64,000 bases of DNA. Source: Prorocentrum cordatum (Eukaryota; Sar; Dinophyceae; Prorocentrales; Prorocentraceae). Within the stretch, counting starts at the first letter, position 1. Each line of letters opens with the position of its first letter. Where the stretch lies: the NCBI GenBank assembly GCA_963575745.1, contig CAUYUJ010015310.1, positions 17,501-81,500 of the forward strand, given 5' to 3'. Under the pieces are notes generated by a model. That model was not told the DNA's origin and did no database searches. It saw only the letters and a list, made by a program, of their open reading frames with translations. Positions 11,601 to 20,190 of the stretch are shown piece by piece. The position numbers and the translations under genes were made by a program.

Positions 11601-14600
11601 GAGTCGTTCGGGCCGTTCGTCCTGGTGTGAGTCGTTCGGGCCCCCCCTTGTGTGTGTGTCGTTCGGGCTCCTCGTGGTGTGAAAAGTTCGGGCCCCTCGT
11701 CCTGGTGTGAGTCGTTCGGGCCCCTCCTTGTGTGTGAGTCGTTCGGGCTCCCCGTGGTGTGAGTCGTTCGGGTTCCTCGTGGTGTGAGTCGTTCGGGCCC
11801 CTCGTCCTGATGTGAGTCGTTCGGGCCCCTCCTTGTGTGTGAGTCGTTCGGGCTCCTCGTGGTGCCAGTCGTTCGGGCCCGTCGTCCTGGTGTGAGTCGT
11901 TCGGGCCCCTCCTTGTGTGTGAGTCGTTCGGGCCCCTCGTGGCGTGAGTCGTTTCGGCTCCTCGTGGCGTGAGTCGTTCGGGCCTCTCGTCTGTGTGAGG
12001 CGTTCGGGCCCCTCCCTTGTGTGTGGGGCGGTTTCGGGCTCCTTGTGGCGTGAGTTCGTTCGGGCCCTCGTCATGGTGTGAGTCGTTCGGGCCTTTCTTG
12101 TGTGGTGAAGTCGTTAGGGCTCCTCGTGGTGTGAGTCGTTCGGGCCCCTCGTCCCGTGGTGTGGAGTCGTCGAGCCCCTCCTTGTGTGTGGTCTCTTTCT
12201 CTCCTCGTGGCGTGAGTCGTTCGGCCCATCGTCCTGGTTTAGTCGTTCGGGCTTTACCCGGTGTGTGAGTCGTCGGGCTCCTCGTGGTGTGAGTCTTCGG
12301 GCCCCTCGTCCTGGTGTGAGTCGTTCGGGCCCCTCCTTGTGTGTGAGTCGTTCGGGCTCCTCGTGGCGTGAGTCGTTCGGGCCTCTCGTCCTGGTGTGAG
12401 TCGTTCGGGCCTTTCCTTGTGTGTGAGTCGTTCGGGCTTCTCGTGGCGTGAGTCGTTCGGGCCTCTCGTCCTGGTGTGAGTCGTTCGGGCCCCTCCTTGT
12501 GTGTGAGTCGTTCGGGCTCCTCGTGGTGTGCGTCGTTCGGGCCCCTCGTCCTGGTGTGAGTCGTTCGGGCCCCTCCTTGTGTGTGGGTCGTTCGGGCTCC
12601 TCGTGGTGTGAGTCGTTCGGGCCCCTCGTCCTTGTGTGAGTCGTTCGGGCCCCTCCTTGTGTGTGAGTCGTTCGGGCTCCTCGTGGTGTGAGTCGTTCGG
12701 GCCCCTCGTCCTGGTGTGCGTCGTTCGGGCCCCTCCTCGTGTGTGAGTCGTTCGGGCTCCTCGTGGTGTGAGTCGTTCGGGCCCCTCGTCCTGGTGTGAG
12801 TCGTTTGGGCGCCTCCTTGCGTGTGAGTCGTTCGGGCTCCTCGTGGTGTGAGTCGTTCGGGCCTCTCGTCCTGGTGTGATTCGTTTCGGGCCCCTCCTTG
12901 TGTGTTGAGTCTTTCGGGCTCCTCGTGGTGTGAGTCGTTCGGCCCCTCGGGGGTACATGGTGTGAGTCGTTCGGGTCCCCCTTGTGTGTGAGTCCGTTCG
13001 GCTCCTCGTGGTGTAGTCGTTCGGGGCCCGTCTTCCTGGTGTGAGTCGTTCGGGCCCCCTCCTGTTGTGAGTCGTTCGGCTCCTCGTGTTGTGAGTCGTT
13101 GGGGCCCGTCCTCCTGGTGTGAGTCGTTCGGCCACTCCTTGTGTGTGAGTCGTTCTGGCTCGTCCTGGTGTGAGTCGTTCGGGCCCTTCTTCCTGGTGTG
13201 AGTCGTTCGGGCTCTTCGTGGTGTGAGTCGTTCTGGCTCTTCGTCCTGGTGTGAGTCGTTCGGGCTTCTCGTGGTGTGAGTTGTTCGGGCCCCTCATCCT
13301 GGTGTGAGTCGTTCGGGCCCCTCCTCCTGGTGTGACTCGTTCGGGCTCCTCGTGGTGTGAGTCGTTCGGGGCCCGCGTCGTGGTGTGAGTCGTTCGGGCT
13401 CCTCGTGGTGTAGGCGTTCGGGCGCCTCGTCCTGGTGGTCCGTTCGGGTGTCCCCCCTGGGTGTGTGTGAGTCGTTCGGCTCCTCGTGGTGTGACTCGTT
13501 CGGGCCCCTCGTCCTGGTGTGAGTCGTTCGGGCCCCTCCTTGTGTGTGAGTCTTTCGGGCTCCTCGAGGTGTGAGTCGTTCGGGCCCCTCGTCCTGGTGT
13601 GATTCGTTCGGGCCCCTCCTTGTGTGTGAGTCGTTCGGGCTCCTCGTGGTGTGAGTCGTTCGGGCCCCTCGTCCTGGTGTGAGTCGTTCGGGCCCCTCCT
13701 TGTGTGTGAGTCGTTCGGGCTCCTCGTGGTGTGAGTCGTTCGGGCCCCTCGTCCTGGTGTGAGTCGTTCGGGCCCCTCCTTGTGTGTGAGTCGTTCGGGC
13801 TCCTCGTGGTGTGGGTCGTTCGGGCCCCTCGTCCTGGTGTGAGTCGTTCGGGACCCTCCTTATGTATGAGTCGTTCGGGCTCACTCATGGTGTGATCGTT
13901 CGGGCCCCTCGTCCTGGTGTGAGTCGTTCGGGCCCCTCCTTGTGTGTGAGTCGTTCGGCCTCCTCGTGGTGTGAGTCGTTCGGGCCCTTCGTCCTGGTGT
14001 GAGTCGTTCGGGCCCCTCCTTGTGTGTGAGTCGTTCGGGCTCCTCGTGGTGTGAGTCGTTCGGGCCCCTCGTCCTGGTGTGAGTCGTTCGGGCCCCTCCT
14101 TGTGTGTGAGGCGTTCGGGCTCCTCGTGGTGTGAGTCGTTCGGGCCCCTCGTCCTGGTGTGAGTCCGTCGGGCCCCTCCTTGTGTGTGAGTCGTTCGGGC
14201 TCCTCGTGGTGTGAGTCGTCCGGGGCCCTCGTCCTGGGGTGAGTCGTTCGGGTTCCTCCTTGTGTGTGAGTCGTTCGGGCTCCTCGTGGTGTGAGTCGTT
14301 CGGGCCCCTCGTCCTGGTGTGAGTCCGTCGTGCAGCTCCTTGTGTGTGAGTCGTTCGGGCTCCTCGTGGTGTGAGTCGTTCGGGCCCCTCGTCCTGGTGT
14401 GAGTCGTTCGGGCTCTCCTTGTGTGTGAGTCGTTCGGGCTCCTCGTGGCGTGAGTCGTTCGGGCCCCTCGTCCTGGTGTGAGTCGTTCGAGCCCCTCCTT
14501 GTGTGTGAGTCGTTCGGGCTCCTCGTGGTGTGAGTCGTTCGGGCCCCTCGTCCTGGTGTGAGTCGTTCGGGCCCCTCCTTGTGTGTGAGTCGTTCGGCTC

Positions 14601-14995
14601 CTCGTGGTGTGAGTCGTTCGGGCCCCTCGTCCTGGTGTGAGTCGTTCGGGCCCCTCCTTGTGTGTGAGTCGTTCGGGCTCCTCGTGGTGTGAGTCGTTCG
14701 GGCCCCTCGTCCTGGTGTGAGTCGTTCGGGCCCCTCCTTGTGTGTGAGTCGTTCGGGCTCCTCGTGGTGTGAGTCGTTCGGGCCCCTCGTCCTGGTGTGT
14801 CGTTCGGGCCCCTCCTGGTGTGTGAGTCGTTCGGGCTCCTCGTGGTGTGAGTCGTTCGGGCCCCTCGTCCTGGTGTGAGTCGTTCGGGCCTTTCCTTGTG
14901 TGTGAGTTGTTCGGGCTCCTCGTGGTGTGAGTCGTTCGGGCCCCTCGTCCTGGTGTGAGTCGTTCGGGCGCCTCCTTGCGTGTGAGTCGTGATAG
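11600..14995 (+). repeat. Large satellite array, about 42 copies of the 80-bp trimer
   Basis: About 3.4 kb of the same 28/27/25-bp monomers as at 241-1196. Order is most regular from about 13500 to 14980 and more degenerate at 12000-12250 and 12890-13460, where deletions and swapped tails are frequent. The array ends at the variant gtgtgagtcgtgatagcgct. The 953-codon minus-strand open frame across it (15115 down to 12254) exists only because the unit has no stop codon in any minus frame. It is not annotated as a gene. Confidence 0.95.
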
Positions 14996-15180
14996 CGCTG
15001 TACCAGCGCACCTTGAACGTCGCTCTGATTGGCAAAGTGTGGTAACCCCGCTAGTGAGCACCATGCGTCTTGGGAGTCGTGACAAGGGACTCGGGTTCAC
15101 AAGGGAGTGTGACAAAGGCTAGGGTCCACAAGGGCTTTGCCATCAGGGGGTCGAAGGGGTTACGATTCCCAAGCGATTTT
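14996..15180 (+). repeat. Diverged tail of a 1.33-kb unit next to the large array
   Basis: From gggagtcgtgacaaggg (about 15071) to ttttccgtag this is a clearly diverged copy of the block preceding the SL-like 20-mer in the 1.33-kb units. Upstream of it lies the stretch tggtaaccccgctag, which also appears in slightly different form at about 23050, after the monomers inside the helicase intron. Confidence 0.65.
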
Positions 15181-15242
15181 CCGTAGCCATTGTGGCCCAA
15201 GCCAAGTTGGCCCAAGCCATTCTCGGCCCATTGTGGCTTAAT
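15181..15242 (+). other. Stacked spliced-leader relics (multiple rounds of trans-splicing)
   Basis: An almost complete SL exon (ccgtagccattgtggcccaag) is followed immediately by a truncated second copy (ccaagttggcccaag) and a third, more degenerate one (ccattctcggccc, then attgtggctta). Full SL followed by 5'-truncated SLs is the known arrangement left when a trans-spliced mRNA is reverse-transcribed, reinserted, transcribed and trans-spliced again. It sits about 93 bp before the first Helitron reading frame. Confidence 0.7.
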
Positions 15243-15334
15243 GTTAGCTCCGCGTACCATTTGTGCAGTGAGCTTAGCTCCGCACGGACGCTCTTCTTCC
15301 CAACACCTGAGGGCGTGCGGCAGAGTTCACGGAG

Positions 15335-16027
15335 ATGCCAGTCGTGGACTTACGTGAGGTTCACGCGCCCTTGCCTCGAGCGGTGCGAGACTTGCAGGGG
15401 ATGATGATGGAAACGATGCCTACGGCTGGAGACGGCGCGTGCGCCATTCATTCTGTGTGGGGCGAGTGGGGGTGGGGTGAGCTGGTCAAGCGCGACGCTC
15501 GCTCGTTTCTCCGCGAAGCATTCGGTCCCACCGCTGACATCTTCAAATCGAGGCTGTCGTCCGAGGAGCTGCTGGGCGACATGGAATGGGCACTTTGGGA
15601 TTTGATCCAACCCTTTGCGAAGCAGTCGGACCCCTTCGGTGCTCCGCTGCGCGCGGGAGACAACGAAGGTCAGCACGTGTGGCACTGCCTTCTGGAATCC
15701 TATTTCGACGTTGCTCAGCGCTGCGTTGAGGCATGCCGGGAAGAACTGCGCAAGTTCGAAGTGCACAGGGAGCGTAAAACGAGGATAATGCAAGAGTTTG
15801 GTTTTCTCTGCGTCGAATATTTTCAGGATGTCTTCATAATGCCTTCGATGCGATCCCTGGGCTTGTTGGATAAGTACAGGGCAGAAGCATCTGATGAGTT
15901 CTGCGGAGGACGCCGCCTGAGCAAGTACGAGGCGCTGTTCGCGGGAACCGCTGGCGCTCGAGAGTGGCGCAGAAGTGTCGTTGAAGATGCATGCCTCCAG
16001 AACTCATTCGATTTGTTTTTTCAGTAA
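15335..16027 (+). CDS. Helitron polyprotein part 1: OTU-like cysteine protease, N-terminal half
   Basis: The frame starts at an ATG (MPVVDLREVH) about 150 bp after the SL relics. Around residue 33 it has DGACAIHSVWG, which fits the OTU protease motif in which an Asp and a Cys flank the catalytic Cys of a D-G-x-C core. The rest is helical and charged. The frame stops at TAA 16025-16027 right after a run of six T (16016-16021); the coherent protein continues in another frame. I read this as a one-base slip at the T run. The OTU domain's His lies about 370 bp downstream in the next part. Whether the protease is active cannot be judged. Confidence 0.65.
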   Translation: MPVVDLREVHAPLPRAVRDLQGMMMETMPTAGDGACAIHSVWGEWGWGELVKRDARSFLREAFGPTADIFKSRLSSEELLGDMEWALWDLIQPFAKQSDPFGAPLRAGDNEGQHVWHCLLESYFDVAQRCVEACREELRKFEVHRERKTRIMQEFGFLCVEYFQDVFIMPSMRSLGLLDKYRAEASDEFCGGRRLSKYEALFAGTAGAREWRRSVVEDACLQNSFDLFFQ

Positions 16028-18743
16028 GATCCACGACGTGGTTGACGGCCTCGATTTCGACGGCGGCGTCGACCTGGAACCTATAACGGCTTTCGCAGAG
16101 TCTGTGGACGAGGCCAGGGAGTGCAACTACCAATCTGCCGGGCTGCCCGCAAATTTCTTCAATGCCGTCTACCCTGCCTATCTGGAAGCCATGACTACGT
16201 GCGCAGATTATTATTTCAGCGACATCGAACTGCTTGCGCTGGCGCGTTGCAAGAGGCAGAATGTAGTCATTTTCGCGCACTGCTCTTCGGGGCACGAGTT
16301 GACATACGCTCGTTCGCACGTCGGAGACCCGAGCCTGCCAGTGGTGGCCACGTCCCTTCGAGATAACGGCGGGCAGGGTGCCGTCCGAACTCATTTCGAG
16401 CGGCTGCGAGTTTGCCCGCAGGAGCAGTTGTCTGAGCGGGGGAGAACCCCGGGCGGCGATCGCTCCACTGAAGATGATGGGCGCAGAGAGGCGAAGTGCC
16501 CGAAAACCCTGAGTGAAAGAGCTCCGGCACGCCCCCCTGCCGAAGAGAGAAGCCGCGGAGACGGGAACGATGGAGCGGCGGGGCAGGCGACGCGGCAGGA
16601 GGATGGGAGCGCCCCGGCAAAGCGAGCAAGAACAGCCGAGGAAGTCGAGCGAGAGAAGCACGGCCAGAGTAACGAGTGCGCCCCGCTGCCGCCGCCGCCG
16701 CGTGGGGCGCGCGCTGGGCGGCGCGCGACTGGCGGAAGGTCTGGATTGCATCTGGAGGAGGCTTTCGAGATGCATCGTGGATGCGACGCCAGTTGCGACG
16801 ACCGCGTCAATGCTGCGGAGAGCCAGGGCGCAGCCTCGGCAATGCCGGCTGTCGCCGCGAGGGAAGGAGGCCAGTGCGTCACGGACGTGCTCGATTTCTT
16901 GGGGTTCCAGTTCCCAGGCAATGCAGGAACGCCGGCTGTCGAGGGAACTGACAGAGAGAAAGGCTTCGCTTCGGAGTCCAGCGAAGGCGCCGGCGAGGAA
17001 TCTGAAAGCGAAGGGGGCGACGGCGTGGAGGAGCAATATTTTGCTGTTCGCGCCAATGCGGAGCAGGTCGGTGGAACGCCTGTGGAAATTGATGTAATTG
17101 ATGGCCGCTGCCGAGAACTTCGCAAACTCATGCGAGAACGGCCCGCGCTGCCGCTGAGAGCTGACGGCGCAGCCTTGACAGCTCCCGACGTGGAAACTGG
17201 TGTGAAGTTGCCGTTGTACTCGTGTCCTCTCCAGAACAACCAGAGCGGGTCTTGCCGTTTTCACACGAGTGACCGAACAGTTTTCCTGCGCCATATTGCT
17301 GGGGGCGCCATGGATCGCACGCGTGCCACTATGATGCGTAAGATTTGCAACAACGATATTCCCTGGATGACGAACTTGGACTACGTATACGGGGCCATGG
17401 CTGTTGCCGAACGGGAGCGGTGGCCAATGTTGGGACTGTCGACAACTCGGCGATCCCTGAACCTGCTCGCTATCCGGTACAACGACGAAACGACGAGATG
17501 TCTGGCCTGCTTCATATGCGGCCAACTTCGCACGACGTGCGCGGGGTGCCCGCCAGTAAATCTGGAGTCGAGTTCCATCTCCTTCGCGTCTGGCAACGTG
17601 GAGGTAAGATATTGGAAAGAGGCGGCTTTCCAGGACGTCGAAAAGAACTTCCCTGGGACGCTGCTGAACAACTGCAGGTTCGATCTATGGCAGAAGCGGC
17701 ATGTGGGTCGGGACGTGGAGACAAGCAAGGCGTACCCGTGGAGAGGACAAAAGCTGTTAAGTGAACCGTTGAGCACCTGTCTTGACAACCAGGAGCGCCG
17801 CGTGTCGCGGTGGGCCGTTCAGTTTAGCTTCGAAGGCAGATCAGGGAAGTTATTCGGATGCACTGAGGACGTCCGATGCCTCGCGTGCCCCGGCAGACAT
17901 TCGGAGGATTGGGAGACGCCGCCCCTCTGCAGGAAACGCTGCCCGCAGTGCGAGGTGCCAGCATGCCGCGACTGCGCGGGGAAACCCAGGGATCACGAGG
18001 CGGCATCCTCGTTTTTCGACGGCGGGACCATCCCTATGAGCTCAGCGAACGACCATTACTACGGCCACGTGAGTCGATACATTGTGGAGAACGACGTCAC
18101 GTGGCTGGAGTGCGCGGCGTGCTGCACTGTGTGGAGTACTATGTTGGTGTATTACCTGGAGGCCCCGTACGGCAACCTCATCGACGTGCCGCTCGGCAAG
18201 CCGGAAGCCAGAACGCAGGTGAAGGGCAATCTCTTCAGCTTCTCCATGCCCTGGGACGACATCGAGAGATGTTGTCGCGAAGCCTCTCAGCACGCCGAGG
18301 AGATCCACGGGGGCCGGCTGAAGTTGCTGCAGGATGCTCTCGGGGTGCCACATTCGGAGGAGACGTTGGCGATGCTGGTGAACGTGCGCGTCAAAGGGGG
18401 CAGCAAAGACCTGGCGCAGCACCTGAAAGGGCTGACGTTGCGCATCCCCGCAATGCAAACATTGATGGAGATCATGCGCGACAGCGGCTATCCAGGCTAT
18501 GGCAACAACGGCCTGAACTCATTCGACAGAGTTGCAACCCGCCTCCACGAAAGGTACTCTCAGAAATACGCAGAGAAATACGGGGAGGCGAAGTTCATCC
18601 CGCAGGGCAGTGCAGGATGCAATGCAACAGGTAGACGGGGCCACAGACTCCATCGTTCAAGACAAAGTGGCGACGCCTCCAGGGCCGGCAAGACGGGTAG
18701 AGGATTTCGTCTCTGCGTTGGGCCCGTCCTATATCGTCGCTGA
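15975..18743 (+). CDS. Helitron polyprotein part 2: OTU C-terminal half, zinc-binding region
   Basis: The useful part begins near 16021 with SKIHDVVDG. Near residue 140 the segment VRTHFERL supplies the likely OTU catalytic His. A long low-complexity acidic and basic linker follows (residues about 155-380). Then comes a block with CLACFICGQ (about 17500-17525) and a Cys/His cluster at 17877-17970 (CLAC, CRKRCPQCEVPACRDC), likely zinc ligands. The stretch GYPGYGNNGLNSF and the AKFIP motif near 18590 belong to the conserved region ahead of the Rep domain. Beyond 18603 the frame is wrong: an extra A in ccgcagggcag breaks it, and the 140 bp to the stop at 18743 are not part of the real protein. 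Confidence 0.6.
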   Translation: MSLKMHASRTHSICFFSKIHDVVDGLDFDGGVDLEPITAFAESVDEARECNYQSAGLPANFFNAVYPAYLEAMTTCADYYFSDIELLALARCKRQNVVIFAHCSSGHELTYARSHVGDPSLPVVATSLRDNGGQGAVRTHFERLRVCPQEQLSERGRTPGGDRSTEDDGRREAKCPKTLSERAPARPPAEERSRGDGNDGAAGQATRQEDGSAPAKRARTAEEVEREKHGQSNECAPLPPPPRGARAGRRATGGRSGLHLEEAFEMHRGCDASCDDRVNAAESQGAASAMPAVAAREGGQCVTDVLDFLGFQFPGNAGTPAVEGTDREKGFASESSEGAGEESESEGGDGVEEQYFAVRANAEQVGGTPVEIDVIDGRCRELRKLMRERPALPLRADGAALTAPDVETGVKLPLYSCPLQNNQSGSCRFHTSDRTVFLRHIAGGAMDRTRATMMRKICNNDIPWMTNLDYVYGAMAVAERERWPMLGLSTTRRSLNLLAIRYNDETTRCLACFICGQLRTTCAGCPPVNLESSSISFASGNVEVRYWKEAAFQDVEKNFPGTLLNNCRFDLWQKRHVGRDVETSKAYPWRGQKLLSEPLSTCLDNQERRVSRWAVQFSFEGRSGKLFGCTEDVRCLACPGRHSEDWETPPLCRKRCPQCEVPACRDCAGKPRDHEAASSFFDGGTIPMSSANDHYYGHVSRYIVENDVTWLECAACCTVWSTMLVYYLEAPYGNLIDVPLGKPEARTQVKGNLFSFSMPWDDIERCCREASQHAEEIHGGRLKLLQDALGVPHSEETLAMLVNVRVKGGSKDLAQHLKGLTLRIPAMQTLMEIMRDSGYPGYGNNGLNSFDRVATRLHERYSQKYAEKYGEAKFIPQGSAGCNATGRRGHRLHRSRQSGDASRAGKTGRGFRLCVGPVLYRR

Positions 18744-19155
18744 GCGGAGCACCAGAGCCCAGTCGAACATCTCGGAGAATTACAAGTCCGTGTTTGCCAG
18801 GTTCGGCGATGTCAACATCCAGAGTGGGACGGACCTGACCAATCAGCATACCGCCTGGTACCTGGGCATGGCGTTTCCTTTCACGCTGCCGCGTGCTGTT
18901 GGCGGCTACGACGTCCCGAACCAACCTCGTTGGCGTCGACCAGAGACGAGAGATCTCCCAATCCCACGTGGGCTTCTGCACAGGTGGCTCGAGCCGTCAG
19001 TGGGCGTAGCCCAGCGGAAACTACCGAACGCGCATTTTGCGATGGGGCCAGCGACCACAGTGAGGCTGTTTGACCTCACGCGCGGCTTGCCGCAGCGGAT
19101 AGAGGGCCAGTTCCGACGCACTTGGGGCTTCGCGCCGGCCTTGTGGAATCTATAG
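18606..19155 (+). CDS. Helitron polyprotein part 3: Helitron-like N-terminal region up to an in-frame TAG
   Basis: After the one-base insertion at 18603-18607 the protein resumes as RAVQDAMQQVDG and continues with QDKVATP, the conserved WYLGMAFPFTLP block (about 18857-18893) and RIEGQ. It ends at TAG 19153-19155 immediately after PALWNL. The next codon in the same frame reads FRERVNLG, so the chain is interrupted by a single nonsense codon and not by a boundary. In the family a Tyr is expected at this position, so one base change (TAT or TAC to TAG) explains it. Confidence 0.65.
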
Positions 19156-20190
19156 TTTCGTGAGCGCGTCAATCTCGGAGCAAGCCTGAGCATCAAGCGA
19201 GGGGAACGGCTGCGAGGCCAAAGCGCCGAGGGCGTGGAGACCGACGCTGCCATTGCCGCTGCTGATTTACTGCAGAAGCTCGAGAAGGGTTACTACACGC
19301 TACCCGATGGCAGACGCCGCAAGATCAACAATGATGCCAGTAAACTGATTTTCGCAGTCGGCCTCGGCAACCTGCAGCGGCGGCTCTTGGCTGACTTCCG
19401 CTTTCGATGCCGCGCCATTCCGGGCGCGCAGGAGATTCGGACGAAGATTGGGCACCTGGGGATCTGGGCGTGCGTCAACTACGGGAATGGCATATTCTGT
19501 ATTATTTCCCCGGGAGAGCGGCACAATTATCTAGCGCTCAGCCTCAGCAGGTACCGCCAGGACGATCCTTTCGTTGCAGGCGAGAGCAGGAGGCAGAAGT
19601 GGGCAAAGAGCGCTTCGCCGAGCCTGGAGCCGTCGCCAGAGGACGTGTTTGAGGTCAACATTCCTGGATATGACACGCGTCGCTTGTTCCTCGCGGAGAA
19701 CCCCTTGGCCGCCTCCAACGCATTCTTCGTGCAGATCCGCACAGTCTCGGCGACGATGCTCGGAGTGCGCACGCGCCCTCGCTGTCCGCAGTGCTCTGAA
19801 TCTGCTTCGCCGTACCGGGGCGCCCTCGGCAGCAGCGCGGAAGCCATGGGAGGCATTGCCGGGCGCGTGGGCGCTTTGTTCGGCGCCGTGGAGGCGCAGA
19901 AAACGACGGGGGGGCTGCATTATCATTTTTTCATGTTCGTTCAGCGCCTGCACCAGTTCGCCACGCTGAAGGAGATCGCCCAGAAAATCGAGGAAGGTCT
20001 CGTGAATGCGGCGGAGCTGAAACATTTCCTCTGGCAAATCTGCTGCGAGAGGTATCCCGACGTGGAACAATTCGCTGGAGAGAGCTTCGCTGGAGCAGAA
20101 CTTCCCGACGTACTCGGAGTCGTCCGAATGCTCTGGATCGCCAGCATGGGGGGATTTCAAATTGGGCCGACAGCCTCGGTTCTTGTATGA
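19156..20190 (+). CDS. Helitron polyprotein part 4: Rep endonuclease domain with HUH motif
   Basis: Directly in frame after the TAG, the chain runs FRERVNLG to a Rep-type core: LYTLP-like YTLPDGRRRKIN, then NYGNGIFCIISPGERHN (about 19480-19524), then MGGIAGRVGALFGAVEAQ and GGLHYHFFMFVQR (19908-19946). H-Y-H is the metal-binding HUH pair of rolling-circle nucleases. The frame is lost around 20090-20110; beyond that the conserved protein (WGDFKLGRQPRFLYDD) is in another frame, and the residues up to the stop at 20190 are out of frame. The first in-frame start after the TAG is near 19234. Confidence 0.75.
   Translation, partial: FRERVNLGASLSIKRGERLRGQSAEGVETDAAIAAADLLQKLEKGYYTLPDGRRRKINNDASKLIFAVGLGNLQRRLLADFRFRCRAIPGAQEIRTKIGHLGIWACVNYGNGIFCIISPGERHNYLALSLSRYRQDDPFVAGESRRQKWAKSASPSLEPSPEDVFEVNIPGYDTRRLFLAENPLAASNAFFVQIRTVSATMLGVRTRPRCPQCSESASPYRGALGSSAEAMGGIAGRVGALFGAVEAQKTTGGLHYHFFMFVQRLHQFATLKEIAQKIEEGLVNAAELKHFLWQICCERYPDVEQFAGESFAGAELPDVLGVVRMLWIASMGGFQIGPTASVLV

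Noticed and set aside
12254-15115. 953-codon minus-strand open frame
   Set aside because: It is the translation of the 80-bp satellite, which has no stop codon in any minus frame; the peptide repeats every 80 residues and has no domain.
15181-15242. Functional SL RNA gene
   Set aside because: The exon is degenerate and is followed by truncated exon copies, not by a donor site and an Sm-site-bearing intron, so it is a relic.
15834-17525. 563-codon minus-strand frame opposite the OTU and linker region
   Set aside because: It is a shadow of the plus-strand Helitron frames, where the OTU and zinc motifs are visible.
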